Below, one piece after another: positions 19,490-28,558 of a stretch of DNA of 64,000 bases. This stretch comes from JAMXLO01 sp963719805 (GTDB taxonomy: Bacteria; Pseudomonadota; Alphaproteobacteria; Acetobacterales; Acetobacteraceae). Numbering within the stretch: the first letter of the stretch is position 1; the number at the start of each line of letters is the position of its first letter. The stretch spans positions 682,001-746,000 of the forward strand of contig CAVRDF010000008.1 of the NCBI GenBank assembly GCA_963719805.1, read 5' to 3'. The notes below the pieces were generated by a model that did no database searches, was not told the DNA's origin, and was given only the letters and a program-made list of their open reading frames with translations. Both the position numbers and the translations under genes were made by a program.

Positions 19490-20239
19490 ATGCCCAGACT
19501 AGCAGGCAAAGTCGCATTGGTCACCGGCTCTGGCCGCAACATCGGCCGCGCCACCGTGCTGAAACTCGCCGCCGAAGGCGCCCACGTCATCGTCAACGCC
19601 CGCAGCAATCAGGCCGAGGCGGATGCCGTCGCCAGTGAAGCCCGCGCACTCGGCGTGAAGGCCATCGCGGTCATCGCCGATGTGGCAAAACAGGATCAGA
19701 TCGACTCACTTGCCTCGCTCGCATTGGCTGAATTCGGCCGCGTCGACATCCTGATCAACAACGCCGCCGTCCGCCCGCACAAGCCATTCACAGAATTGAC
19801 GAAGGCGGATTGGGAAGCCGTTCGCGGTGTCGTGCTCGACGGTGCGATCTATCTGACCCGCGCGCTGATCGAACCGATGGTGCAGAACAAATATGGTCGC
19901 ATCCTGTTCTTCACCGGAGAAGGCGCCTTCGTCGGCGGCAGCGGCCGTGCCCATGTATCCGCCGCAAAAATGGGCCTCGTCGGTTTCGCCCGCGGGCTCG
20001 CCTCGGAGTTCGCACCGCACAACATTCGCGTGAACGTCGTCTCCCCCGGCAGCATCGATACGCGGCGCGACAATCCGGAGTGGTATCAGGGCCGCGTGCC
20101 GAGCGCCGCCGGCATTCCACTCGGTCGTCAAGGCCACGTGGACGAGATCGCCGCTACCTGTCTGTTCCTGGTCAGCGACGATGGCGGCTTCATCACCGGC
20201 CAGACCATCCACGTGAATGGTGGCAGCGGCTATTACTGA
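19490..20239 (+). CDS. Short-chain dehydrogenase/reductase-like protein
   Basis: A 249-residue Rossmann protein. The cofactor motif is VTGSGRNIGRATVLKLA near residue 13 and the NAG-like segment is ILINNAAVRPHKPF near 85. The C-terminal end (CLFLVSDDGGFITGQTIHVNGGSGYY) is typical of classical SDRs. The catalytic segment is unusual: where Y-x-x-x-K is expected the sequence is GRAHVSAAKMG, so the Tyr position is Val. It may belong to a non-canonical SDR subfamily. Ends six bases from the convergent amidase stop. Confidence 0.88.
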   Translation: MPRLAGKVALVTGSGRNIGRATVLKLAAEGAHVIVNARSNQAEADAVASEARALGVKAIAVIADVAKQDQIDSLASLALAEFGRVDILINNAAVRPHKPFTELTKADWEAVRGVVLDGAIYLTRALIEPMVQNKYGRILFFTGEGAFVGGSGRAHVSAAKMGLVGFARGLASEFAPHNIRVNVVSPGSIDTRRDNPEWYQGRVPSAAGIPLGRQGHVDEIAATCLFLVSDDGGFITGQTIHVNGGSGYY

Positions 20240-20245
20240 ATACGG

Positions 20246-21016
20246 TCAGGTACGCCCGCCACCCGCGCGCTTATTCGCGAAATAGTCGTTCACGGCATCC
20301 TTGATCGCCTCGACGACAACGTGCCGGTGTTGCGGCTGTCGCAGCAGTGCCTCGTCTCGCCGGTTCGACAGGAAGCCCATCTCCAGCAGCACACTGGGGA
20401 TAGATCGCGCCGCCAGCACATAAAAGCGTGCCGCACGAGCCGGCGCCGGCACCATGCGCACATCGTCAGCCAATTGCTCGATCATGCTGCCCTGCAGCCC
20501 AGCGCTCGCCTCAAGCGATGTCATCGCATCGCCGCCACGCACATACACGCTGGCACCGCGTGCATCGTGATCACGCGCAGCGTCGGCGTGGATCGCAATC
20601 AGCATATCGGCGTCGTGTGCACGGGCAAAGGCCAGACGCTCTGGCAATGATACCGCGCGATCAGTTGTCCGGGTTAGCACCGCGCGATAACGGCCGGTGG
20701 CCAGAAGTTCGCGGCGCAGGTCGAGTGCTGTTGCCAGTGTGACCGTCTTCTCCAATGTGCCTGCCACGCCAACAGCACCCGGATCGGCGCCGCCGTGCCC
20801 GGGATCGATCACGATGAGTGGCCGCGGATCGGCCGGCTTCGGTTCCGCACGCCGCGCCACACGGGGGCGCACTGGCGAGTGCACGCGGACCGACGCCGTC
20901 TGCTTTTTAGGCTGATGATAAGCCTGTTTAACGTGATGACGCGTGCGCGCGACGCCCTGGCCGGACAGCAGCAGGCCCACCATCAGGCCCAATACGATCT
21001 CTTTCCCCCACCGCAT
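20246..21016 (-). CDS. N-acetylmuramoyl-L-alanine amidase (Amidase_3)
   Basis: A 256-residue exported enzyme: hydrophobic leader (IVLGLMVGLLLSGQGVA), a basic linker of about 45 residues, then the catalytic domain from RPLIVIDPGHGGADPGAVG. Zinc ligands are the His in DPGHGG, the Glu in GTLEKTVTLA, and the His in LIAIHADA; VLLEMGFLSNRRDE carries the catalytic Glu. It cleaves the amide between N-acetylmuramic acid and the peptide stem during cell separation. The domain is nearly the whole protein; there is no AMIN domain. Confidence 0.9.
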   Translation of the reverse strand: MRWGKEIVLGLMVGLLLSGQGVARTRHHVKQAYHQPKKQTASVRVHSPVRPRVARRAEPKPADPRPLIVIDPGHGGADPGAVGVAGTLEKTVTLATALDLRRELLATGRYRAVLTRTTDRAVSLPERLAFARAHDADMLIAIHADAARDHDARGASVYVRGGDAMTSLEASAGLQGSMIEQLADDVRMVPAPARAARFYVLAARSIPSVLLEMGFLSNRRDEALLRQPQHRHVVVEAIKDAVNDYFANKRAGGGRT

Positions 21017-21164
21017 TGGCCACAGGCGTAGCAGAAAAGCCGAACCAAATCAGCCCATGACAAGACTTGGTTGCAGCGATACCTGAACACAATCCCGGCA
21101 CCAATCGACGCCGGTGAACGACACCTGCTAGGGTTCCCCCAATGCGACCGTCCAGGAGCCAGGC

Positions 21165-21926
21165 ATGAACGACCAGCCATCTCTCGCCGAACGCGCCGAC
21201 GCCCTCGAAGAGCAAATGAGCCGCGAACTCGACTACCTCGTGGTGAAGTCGCGTCTCTACACCATGGCCGATGGCGACATGGGCCCCCCACCGAACACCG
21301 CCGCGATGATGGCAGCGAACCCGAACGCGCGCGTTTTGATGGGCGACGATCCGCGCCTGCCGCCGATGCCGGAAAAGCCGACATTGTCGGACTTCTTCAA
21401 GTACCGCTTCGGTCCTGCCGCGCATCTGCTGCAAAGCGCCAGGCATGCGGTGAAGGCCGGCCTCTCCGACAACATGGTGCTCGCGTGCCTGCTGCACGAC
21501 GTCTCGACCATCGGCTTCATCCGCGGTGACCACGGCTACTGGGGTGCGCAACTTGTCGAGCCGTATGTCGACGAGGAGGTCACCTGGGCGATCCGCGCCC
21601 ACCAGGTACTGCGCTTCTATCCCGATGATTCCGTCGGCTACGAATACCCGCAGTCTTACATCAAGTTCTTCGGTGCCGATTACCGCCCCGATCCTTACAT
21701 CGAGGCAGACTACCAGCGGATGCGCAAGCACAAGTGGTACATGTCGGGCCGCATGATCACTGTGCACGACATCTACTCGTTCGATCCGACCGTGAAGGTC
21801 GAATTGGAAGAATTTGCCGGCGTCATCGCCCGCAAGTTCCGCCAGCCTGAACAGGGATTGGGCTACGACAACAGCCCGGTCGCTCATATGTGGCGCGCCA
21901 TGATCCGTCCCGCCAAGTTCCTGTAG
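21165..21926 (+). CDS. HD-domain protein (putative phosphohydrolase or oxygenase)
   Basis: A 253-residue protein with an HD-type core. SARHAVKAG gives the first His, LACLLHDVSTIGFIRGDHG the HD pair and a further His, and WAIRAHQVLRFYPDD another. The spacing resembles HD proteins of the PhnZ/MIOX-like or phosphohydrolase type, but I cannot assign a substrate. The N-terminal 90 residues are rich in Pro and Met (GPPPNTAAMMAANPNARVL). It stands between divergent and same-strand genes of organic-acid metabolism. CCAGGAGCC before the ATG at 21165 supports the start. Confidence 0.72.
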   Translation: MNDQPSLAERADALEEQMSRELDYLVVKSRLYTMADGDMGPPPNTAAMMAANPNARVLMGDDPRLPPMPEKPTLSDFFKYRFGPAAHLLQSARHAVKAGLSDNMVLACLLHDVSTIGFIRGDHGYWGAQLVEPYVDEEVTWAIRAHQVLRFYPDDSVGYEYPQSYIKFFGADYRPDPYIEADYQRMRKHKWYMSGRMITVHDIYSFDPTVKVELEEFAGVIARKFRQPEQGLGYDNSPVAHMWRAMIRPAKFL

Positions 21927-21990
21927 CTCGCACAACCAGATCGCTGGCGCGGCGGACCGTCAGGTCCGCGCATCGGCCCTGGATGCGCAG

Positions 21991-22980
21991 ATGAGCAAGC
22001 TTCCGCTGTCCATTGCCATCGGCGACTACGACCGCGTCCGTCCGCTGGTCGATGGCAGTGTGCAGATCGATGGCGTCGATCCGGTATTCATGCTGCTCGA
22101 ACCGGAAGAGATCTTCTTCCGCGCCTTCCGTCACGCGGACTTCGACATCTGCGAACTGTCGATGAGCAGTTTCACCGTCAAGACGGCAAACAATGACTGT
22201 CCTTATGTCGGCGTACCGGTGTTCCCCTCGCGATCCTTCCGCCACAACTCGATCTATATCCGCACGGATCGCGGCATCGACCGCGCGGAAGGTCTGAAGC
22301 ACCGGCGCGTCGGCGTGCCGGAATACCAGGTCACCGCCAACGTGTGGACGCGGGCAGTGCTGGAGGAGCAACACGGCGTCAAACCGTCGGACATCACCTG
22401 GGTGCGCGGCGGCTACGAGCAGCCCGGCCGGGTCGAGAAAATCGCGCTCAACCTGCCGCCCAACGTGCGCATCGAAGACGCGCCAGCCGGCGCGACGATT
22501 TCCGGCATGCTCGCCGCCGGCGAGATCGACGCTGTCATCGGCCCGCGTGCGCCATCATGCTTTGGCCGCGACCCGAACATCGCCTGGCTGTATCCTGACC
22601 CCGCCGCAGCGGCAGCCGAATGGTTCCGCAAGACGCGCATCGTCCCGATCATGCACATCCTCGGCATCCGTCGTTCCTTGGTCGAGCAACATCCATGGCT
22701 GCCAGTCGCCGCACTGAAAGCATTCGAGCAAGCAAAGACGCACGCCTTGCGCAAGCTTGGCGACGTTGCCGCGTCGAAGGTGACTCTGCCGTTCATCGAC
22801 GAACATCTGCATGCGGCACGCAGCCTGATGGGCAGCGACTTCTGGTCGTACGGCCTGGAAGCCAACCGCCACGTGCTGGAGGTCTTCCTTCGCCGCCACC
22901 ACGCTGAAGGCCTGTCGCCACGCGTCCTGCGGCCGGAAGAGCTGTTCCATCCATCAACGCACGAGACGCACCGGATATGA
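21991..22980 (+). CDS. 4,5-dihydroxyphthalate decarboxylase-like / substrate-binding fold protein
   Basis: A 329-residue protein with the periplasmic-binding-like fold used by 4,5-dihydroxyphthalate decarboxylase (Pht5-like). Family features seen are IAIGDYDRVRPLVDG at the start, DFDICELSMSSF near 50, FPSRSFRHNSIYIR near 80, and VGVPEYQVTANVWTRAVLEEQHGV near 110. No signal peptide is visible, which favours an enzyme over a transport protein. The catalytic chemistry is inferred from the family only. Followed immediately by the remains of an M20 peptidase gene. Confidence 0.75.
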   Translation: MSKLPLSIAIGDYDRVRPLVDGSVQIDGVDPVFMLLEPEEIFFRAFRHADFDICELSMSSFTVKTANNDCPYVGVPVFPSRSFRHNSIYIRTDRGIDRAEGLKHRRVGVPEYQVTANVWTRAVLEEQHGVKPSDITWVRGGYEQPGRVEKIALNLPPNVRIEDAPAGATISGMLAAGEIDAVIGPRAPSCFGRDPNIAWLYPDPAAAAAEWFRKTRIVPIMHILGIRRSLVEQHPWLPVAALKAFEQAKTHALRKLGDVAASKVTLPFIDEHLHAARSLMGSDFWSYGLEANRHVLEVFLRRHHAEGLSPRVLRPEELFHPSTHETHRI

Positions 22981-23014
22981 TGCATGCCAGATCACCGGCC
23001 AACCGGAGGCGCCG

Positions 23015-23459
23015 GTGAATGCCTTTCCGGTACCGCTCGAGCGCGCGTTCAGATCCGCCACACGGTTGACGTGTCAGCCGCCACGATCGTGCCCGGCCCG
23101 CGCGCTCACTTCGATGCGCGCGGATTGCACATGATGCAGATCGTCCCGGCGACGAAGCGCGACGCGTTCCTCGCCTCACGCACCGATCCTGACAATCCCT
23201 GATTCCAACGCGTCGTACGATCGATGACGCGCATTGTGGGGTGGCAACCCAATGTTGTGATACCGGCCAACTCTGCCGCCGGTCCCTCTGAATCTTCAAG
23301 GCGGAACTCGGCATTCCCGTCATCTGGATCCCGCACTCCTATGGCGGCTGCGGTCAGCATGGACCGAACGAACACGGGCTTGGCACTCTGTTCCGCTACG
23401 GCCTCGGCATCACGGCCGGCGTGTTCTGGGATATCGGCAGCAGCAGCAAAGCGGCGTAA
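23015..23459 (+). pseudogene. Remnant of an M20-family peptidase/amidohydrolase (C-terminal half)
   Basis: Three pieces of an ArgE/DapE-type protein survive in different frames. Piece one begins VNAFP at 23015. Piece two starts IRHTVDVSAATIVPG near 23053, runs through FDARGLHMMQIVPA and SRTDPDNP, then meets a TGA at 23200-23202 where the family has Trp; the same frame continues FQRVVRSMTRIVGWQPNVVIP. Piece three, from 23295, reads FKAELGIPVIWIPHS, GGCGQHGPNEH and FWDIG to a TAA. The metal-binding N-terminal half is absent. This is a truncated, frameshifted and stop-interrupted gene. Confidence 0.82.
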
Positions 23460-23521
23460 CCCCAGGTTGCCAAGCCCGGCCCTTGCACTACCATGGACGC
23501 AAGCACTCGGAGGATAACGGC

Positions 23522-24712
23522 ATGATCACGAAATTCGACAGTCTGTACGCGGGCCATGTCGATCTCGACGACATCGGCTACGCCGGCACCCCGATCAACG
23601 ACCGGCTGTATCCTAACGAGCATCTCGCCACCGCGCTGGAAAAGGCCCAGTCGATGGCCGTGCTGATGGACAAGCACGGCTACAATGCGTTCTGGATGGC
23701 TGAACATCATTTCCAGCGCGAAGGCACCGAATGCATTCCCAACGTGCTGATGATGGCTCTGCACCTCACGCACGTGACCAAGAACCTGAAGCTCGGCTGC
23801 GGCTTCAACATTGCGCCGATGTGGCATCCGCTGCGCCTGGCCGAGGATTACGCCATGGCGGACATCCTTTCCAATGGTCGCGTGATCTTCGGTCTTGGCC
23901 GCGGCTATCACACGCGCGAAGTGGAGACATTCGGTTCGCCGCTCCTCGATCAGACCGCTAACCGCGAGCTGTTCGAGGAGCAGGTCGATATCATCTTCAA
24001 GTCGTTCAACGAAGATGCGTTCAGCCACAAGGGCAAACACTACACGCTGCCGCCGGAAGTGCCGTATCGCGGCTACACGCTGAAGGATCTCACGCTGGTG
24101 CCGCGCCCGCTGCGCCGCCCGGTCGAGTGTTGGCAGCCGATACAAGGTGGCACTGGCCGCGCCATGGAGTTCATGGCGAAGCACGGCATCCAGGGCATGG
24201 TCGGCGGCGGTTCAGCCGAAGGCGGTGCGATGCACAAGGTCGTGCTCGGCTGGCAGGAAGCCCATGCCAAGGTCGGCAAGCACATCGAGCTCGGTGAGCG
24301 CCTGTGCTTCGGCTTCCATTTCTACATGGCCGACAGCAAAGCCGATGGGATCAAGCGCGCGGCGAAATACTACGAAGAGAACATGAAGATGTTCGGCGAG
24401 CTGCGTCTGGTCCGCGCGATGACCGAAGAGCAGATCGAGATCATGCGTGACCCGAAGCGAGCTCCGACAGCGAAGTTGCCGCGCATTGAGGATGCGGTGA
24501 ATGCAGGCGGTTTCCTCACCGGCAACGCCAACGAGATCATCGATCATCTGAAAGCGCTGGAAGAAAAGTATCCGGCGCTGGACCGCATTTCCGTCAGCCT
24601 GTCGGTCGGTGTGCCCAGGTCAGAAGCATTGGAGCAGTTGCAGCGGTTCGCCGAAGAGGTGATGCCGGCGTTCAAACAGAAGGCGGCGCGGCATCCCGCG
24701 CTGGTGAAATAG
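23522..24712 (+). CDS. LLM-class flavin-dependent monooxygenase (luciferase-like)
   Basis: A 396-residue TIM-barrel protein of the bacterial luciferase superfamily. It shows GYNAFWMAEHHFQREG near residue 60, LKLGCGFNIAPMWHPLRLAEDYAM near 95, and LSNGRVIFGLGRGYHTREVETFG near 125, where F420/FMN-dependent members bind cofactor. A long C-terminal part begins about residue 190 (PVECWQPIQGG). Such enzymes oxidise aldehydes, sulfonates or small organic substrates; the substrate is unknown. ATG 23522 has CGGAGG about eight bases upstream. Confidence 0.88.
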   Translation: MITKFDSLYAGHVDLDDIGYAGTPINDRLYPNEHLATALEKAQSMAVLMDKHGYNAFWMAEHHFQREGTECIPNVLMMALHLTHVTKNLKLGCGFNIAPMWHPLRLAEDYAMADILSNGRVIFGLGRGYHTREVETFGSPLLDQTANRELFEEQVDIIFKSFNEDAFSHKGKHYTLPPEVPYRGYTLKDLTLVPRPLRRPVECWQPIQGGTGRAMEFMAKHGIQGMVGGGSAEGGAMHKVVLGWQEAHAKVGKHIELGERLCFGFHFYMADSKADGIKRAAKYYEENMKMFGELRLVRAMTEEQIEIMRDPKRAPTAKLPRIEDAVNAGGFLTGNANEIIDHLKALEEKYPALDRISVSLSVGVPRSEALEQLQRFAEEVMPAFKQKAARHPALVK

Positions 24713-24727
24713 TTTCGGCGTTAGGCG

Positions 24728-24758
24728 CGGGCAGGGAACTCGTGACGTTCCTTGCCCG
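24728..24758. terminator. Bidirectional terminator
   Basis: Stem of about 12 bp, CGGGCAGGGAAC / GTTCCTTGCCCG, with a seven-base loop and a single G-T pair, between two convergent genes (stops at 24712 and 24766). Confidence 0.7.
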
Positions 24759-24765
24759 GTGACGT

Positions 24766-25146
24766 TCAGAAAACCAGGGATTCCATTGATACCCCGCTCT
24801 GCGATTCTGTCGATTCGTCCAGCACCCGGCGGATCGAATTAAGAGCCAGGCGCAGCGTCGGGAACCGCTGCACCTGGTTCCACATGGAACCGGTTGTGAC
24901 GACCCATATGGTCGACCCCGCCGGTGAATATATCAAATAAGCTGGTTCCAAGCCGGCGCGCAGCGCAACGCCGATCTTGCCATAGAACTTCGGGTCGTCC
25001 CCGCGTCGCTCACGAACAGACGCACTTGTCACATCCAGCTTTTTGCGTTGCGTGGCCGCAAACCATTCGTTCAGCAACTCTCGCTCCCATTGCGAGATAG
25101 AGCGCGGCGGAAAGGTCAGTATGGCGTTGTCTGCGGGCGACGGCAT
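24766..25146 (-). CDS. Hypothetical protein
   Basis: 126 residues, no family recognised. It contains FPPRSISQWERELLNEWFAATQRKK, a charged middle (DVTSASVRERRGDDPKFYGKIGVALRAG), and a beta-rich part (AYLIYSPAGSTIWVVTTGSMWNQ) followed by a helix. No signal peptide or membrane segment. Less GC-rich than its neighbours by eye, with more Ser, Thr and Lys, which could indicate acquisition by transfer. The terminator-like hairpin past its stop supports it being a real transcription unit. Confidence 0.6.
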   Translation of the reverse strand: MPSPADNAILTFPPRSISQWERELLNEWFAATQRKKLDVTSASVRERRGDDPKFYGKIGVALRAGLEPAYLIYSPAGSTIWVVTTGSMWNQVQRFPTLRLALNSIRRVLDESTESQSGVSMESLVF

Positions 25147-25217
25147 GATTCGCTACGCTTTCAGTGCCATTACAACCTAATCATCCACTCGTTCCGATTC
25201 CCCTGCAAAATTCTCAT

Positions 25218-26072
25218 TTATCCGCGATCAGGCCCTTCCGCCGCGGCGTATCCATGCCCAAACGCAGAGTCGCGCTTCTGGAATGCATACTTCACACCGT
25301 GCTCGCGCATCGTCTGGCGAAACTCGCGTGCCATCGGTGCATTATGGCCACGCGCGTCGATTTCCGCACCGATGCGCTGCAGCGTGCGCGCGCCCATCAG
25401 CTCCATACCTAAATTCACCAGACGTTTATTGGCAGAAAGCAAATGCGGATCTACTAGCCCCATGCGCTCCGCCAATCGCATGACCTCGCCTGCAAGTTCC
25501 GTCGCCGGTACCGACTTCAGCGCAAGACCAATGCGCGCCGCATCCGCTCCGGTGACGCTGTCACCGGTCAGCAGCAGCCGTTTCGCCCACTGTGGCCCGC
25601 AGTGATACAGCCACATGCTGCCGGGTGGCGTGCCCAGATCGCGCACCGGCGGAAAGCCGATACGCGCATCATCCGCCACGATCACCATATCGCAAAGCCA
25701 GGCAAGGTCAGTGCCGATACCGATGCACGTGCCGTGCACCTGCGCGATCACCGGCTTGTGCATGTCGAACAGCGTGATTCGCAGCCGCTGCCCCTGCTCC
25801 AGCCGCCACACGTCGTCATCGATCTCCTGCCGCCCGCGATAGTCCTCGCCACGGCCGGATGAGTATTCGCTCAAATCCGCGCCTGCACAAAAATGCGGAC
25901 CGGCACCGCGCAGCACCACGCAATGTACCGGGTTGAATTCGTCCGCTTCGAGCAACGCTGCATGCAGCTCGCGCAGCAGCTTGGCACTCAGCGCATTGCG
26001 CTTCTCCGGCCGGTTCAGCGTAACGATCGCGGTCTTGCCTTTCACCTCGTAGGTGATCGTCTCGAATTGCAT
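25218..26072 (-). CDS. Enoyl-CoA hydratase/isomerase family protein
   Basis: A 284-residue crotonase-fold protein. TAIVTLNRPEKRNALSAKL near residue 14, HFCAGADLSEY near 65 (oxyanion hole) and QVHGTCIGIGTDLAWLCDMVI near 110 (second oxyanion Gly) are the family landmarks. The catalytic Glu positions are not clear, because DARIGFPPVRDLGTPPG replaces the usual F.PE..G.P.G, so an activity other than hydration is possible. ATG 26072 (MQFETITYEV) is the natural start; the upstream open frame overlaps the divergent gene. Confidence 0.88.
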   Translation of the reverse strand: MQFETITYEVKGKTAIVTLNRPEKRNALSAKLLRELHAALLEADEFNPVHCVVLRGAGPHFCAGADLSEYSSGRGEDYRGRQEIDDDVWRLEQGQRLRITLFDMHKPVIAQVHGTCIGIGTDLAWLCDMVIVADDARIGFPPVRDLGTPPGSMWLYHCGPQWAKRLLLTGDSVTGADAARIGLALKSVPATELAGEVMRLAERMGLVDPHLLSANKRLVNLGMELMGARTLQRIGAEIDARGHNAPMAREFRQTMREHGVKYAFQKRDSAFGHGYAAAEGPDRG

Positions 26073-26125
26073 GTCGCTTGCTCCGCTGTATTGTCGGCAG
26101 CAACCATGCGCCGAGGAGGAAGCCG

Positions 26126-27337
26126 ATGCCAGAGTTGAAGATCGCCCGGATCGAGACATTCCTGTTGGATCCCGGCCTGGCAAAGAACCTGCTGTTCTGC
26201 CGCGTGGAAACCGAGGAAGGCGTCCATGGCTGGGGCGAAGCTTATGTCACACCGGGCAAGGAGCAGGTGATAGACAAGCTGCTGCAAACCCTCGCGAAAT
26301 ACATGATCGGGCGCAGCGCGTTCAACATCCGCCACACGGCACAAGTGGTGTTCGACGACTTCGCGATGCGCCGCACATCACTCGATCTGCTGTCCGCCTG
26401 GAGCGCGATCGAGATCGCGCTTTGGGATATCGTCGCCAAGCACGCCAACCTGCCGCTGTACAACCTGCTCGGCGGCGCCTCGCGCGAACGCGTGAAGGTC
26501 TATGCCAACGGCTGGTCAAACGGCAGCGAGTCGATCGAGCAGAACGTCGAACGTGCATTGCGGGTGAAGCAAATGGGCTACACCGCGCTGAAGTGGGACC
26601 CGTTCCCAGGCCCCTGGCGCAGCTTCATCGAGCGTGAGGACGAGGACCATGTCGTGCGCTACGTGAAGACGATGCGCCAGGCGCTGGGGCCTGATTTCGG
26701 GCTGCTGATCGAGGTGCATCGCCGACTCGCCCCAATGCACGCCGTGCGTATCGGCAAACGCCTCGCCGAGTTCGACATCGGCTGGTACGAAGAGCCTTGC
26801 CTGTGCGACAACATCGAGCTGGTCGCCGAAGTGCGCCGTGCGTTGCCTGGCGTGCCCATCGTCACCGGCGAGGCGATCTACTCAAAGGAAGCCTGGTCGC
26901 AGGCGCTGGCCGCACGCGCCGCCGACATCATCAATCCCGACATCTGCAACTGCGGTGGCATCAGCGCGATGCTGGACATCGCCGCCATGGCGCAGCCGCA
27001 CGCGGTCGCCATGGCGCCGCACAACTACAACTCCACGCTCGTCGGCGCCGCCGCCACGGTGCAGCTCGCCGCGATGATCCCCAACTTCTGGATCGCCGAG
27101 TTCTTCGTGAACCTGAAGCCGGTCTGCGACGAGGTCGCCATCCAGCCGCTGACGGTGGAGGACAGCTTCGTCGAACTTCCTACCACACCAGGCCACGGCA
27201 TCGATCTCGATGTGGCGGAGCTGCGCAAGCGCCCCTATCGCGACATGGGATCACGTACCGGCAAGACACTACGCAACTACACCGAGGAATTCCCGCGCAA
27301 GAACTACGCAATCGGCGCGACCCGCACGGGCTACTGA
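26126..27337 (+). CDS. Mandelate racemase/muconate lactonizing enzyme family (galactonate-dehydratase-like)
   Basis: A 403-residue enolase-superfamily enzyme. The N-terminal capping domain contains RVETEEGVHGWGEAYVTPGKE. In the barrel, ALKWDPFPGPW resembles the KxDP segment of galactonate/mannonate-type dehydratases. Metal ligands are the Glu in LLIEVHRRL, in YEEPCLCDN and in VTGEAIYSKE. The His in EVHRR and in MAPHNYNS are the likely acid/base residues. It should dehydrate a sugar acid; the identity is unknown. GAGGAGGA precedes ATG 26126. Confidence 0.87.
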   Translation: MPELKIARIETFLLDPGLAKNLLFCRVETEEGVHGWGEAYVTPGKEQVIDKLLQTLAKYMIGRSAFNIRHTAQVVFDDFAMRRTSLDLLSAWSAIEIALWDIVAKHANLPLYNLLGGASRERVKVYANGWSNGSESIEQNVERALRVKQMGYTALKWDPFPGPWRSFIEREDEDHVVRYVKTMRQALGPDFGLLIEVHRRLAPMHAVRIGKRLAEFDIGWYEEPCLCDNIELVAEVRRALPGVPIVTGEAIYSKEAWSQALAARAADIINPDICNCGGISAMLDIAAMAQPHAVAMAPHNYNSTLVGAAATVQLAAMIPNFWIAEFFVNLKPVCDEVAIQPLTVEDSFVELPTTPGHGIDLDVAELRKRPYRDMGSRTGKTLRNYTEEFPRKNYAIGATRTGY

Positions 27338-27659
27338 GGACACCTCGCCCGAGCTCCACGTGGGAAAGGGCGCTCGGCGGGAGATGAGGTAATCGGTCGC
27401 TGGCCGCTTTCCTCGATAGGCTTGCAACTGGCAACCAGTGGACGGAAGCAAACCATGCGCAAGGGTTGTCGGCCTCGATAGGGTCAGTCCGACACGCCCC
27501 CTGTGAATGCTCTTCAGCGCGGAACACGTGCAGCCGGATGGACGGCCGAACCCTCCTATCCCATCCTGGGGCAGCAGCAATGCCAGGCCCCGAACAGAAG
27601 CGCGATCCAGGGATGTGGTTGGGCGAAATGCGGGGGGCATATATCGGAGACTGCGACAA
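27338..27659 (+). other. Intergenic stretch without a recognised gene
   Basis: About 320 bases between the enolase-family gene and the methyltransferase. A partial inverted repeat (GCCCGAGC near 27350 and GCTCGG near 27372) might terminate the upstream gene. CTCGATAGG occurs twice (27411-27419 and 27474-27482). No coding frame with family similarity was found. Confidence 0.5.
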
Positions 27660-28517
27660 ATGGAGATGAGAAAACCCAGTCGAACCGCGATCAACTCCGC
27701 CATCTGGCGTGCCATGCACCTGTTGCTTGATGACGAACCGAAAATTCTTGTCGACCCGTACGCACGTGCCTTTGCTGGCTTCACTAACGATGAGGAGTTG
27801 ATCAACGCGAACGACAAACACCCGCTGGCACATGTTCCGTGGATGAGGACACAATTTCCATTGCGTAACCGCTATACCGAAGAAGAGCTGGTTGCGGCCA
27901 TGGAAGCAGGTGTGACCCAGTATGTCATTCTGGGAGCGGGCCTCGACTCCTTCGCTTACCGCCGTGGTGATTTGATGCAGCGGCTCGATGTCTATGAGAT
28001 CGATCATCCAGGCAGTCAGGCCTGGAAGCGTGCCCGCGTTGCTGAGCTTTCGTTGGAGGTCCCAGAAAGGTTGCACTATCTGCCGGTGGATTTCGAGCAC
28101 GAGACACTCGCGGACGGCCTTCGCCGAAGCTCTCTATGCCGCGACGAGCAGGCTTTCTTCTCGATGCTGGGTGTCACGCAGTATCTCACGCAGGAAGCCG
28201 TGGAACGCACTCTCGGCGACTTGGCCGGCGCGGCCTGCCGGGGCAGCAAACTCGTCATCGAGTTCATTGCTCCGCCAAAGTCGCTTGCACCCGACGAGGC
28301 AACGTTGGTGAACGCAATAGCGGCCGGCGCGGGCAAGGTCGGAGAACCGTGGCTGAGTTACTTCGACGGTGCCGATATGGAGAATATCCTTCGGCAGCAG
28401 GGCTTCTCCGCTGTCAAACATCTCGGACCCGAAGAGGCCACCCAGCGATATCTCCAGGGACGTTCCGATGGCTCGCGGCTCCCAGGATATTTTCGAATGG
28501 CCCTAGCCATCCTTTAG
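27660..28517 (+). CDS. Class I SAM-dependent methyltransferase (LCMT/PPM1-like family)
   Basis: A 285-residue protein of the leucine-carboxyl-methyltransferase-like family, often annotated as putative polyketide O-methyltransferases. Landmarks are SRTAINSAIWRAMHLL at the start, LVDPYARAF near 30, QYVILGAGLDSFAYR (SAM-binding motif I) near 90, YEIDHPGSQAWKRAR near 110, and the FFSMLGVTQYLTQEAV region near 165. The substrate is unknown. ATG 27660 has CGGAGA ten bases upstream; ATG 27666 is the alternative. Less GC-rich than neighbouring genes by eye. Confidence 0.87.
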   Translation: MEMRKPSRTAINSAIWRAMHLLLDDEPKILVDPYARAFAGFTNDEELINANDKHPLAHVPWMRTQFPLRNRYTEEELVAAMEAGVTQYVILGAGLDSFAYRRGDLMQRLDVYEIDHPGSQAWKRARVAELSLEVPERLHYLPVDFEHETLADGLRRSSLCRDEQAFFSMLGVTQYLTQEAVERTLGDLAGAACRGSKLVIEFIAPPKSLAPDEATLVNAIAAGAGKVGEPWLSYFDGADMENILRQQGFSAVKHLGPEEATQRYLQGRSDGSRLPGYFRMALAIL

Positions 28518-28558
28518 GAAAACGCCTCGACACCCATCACCGATTACAGAAGAGGGCG

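Noticed and set aside
27338..27659. Short open frames in the gap before the methyltransferase
   Set aside because: They lack ribosome binding sites and recognisable protein features, and they overlap each other in several frames.
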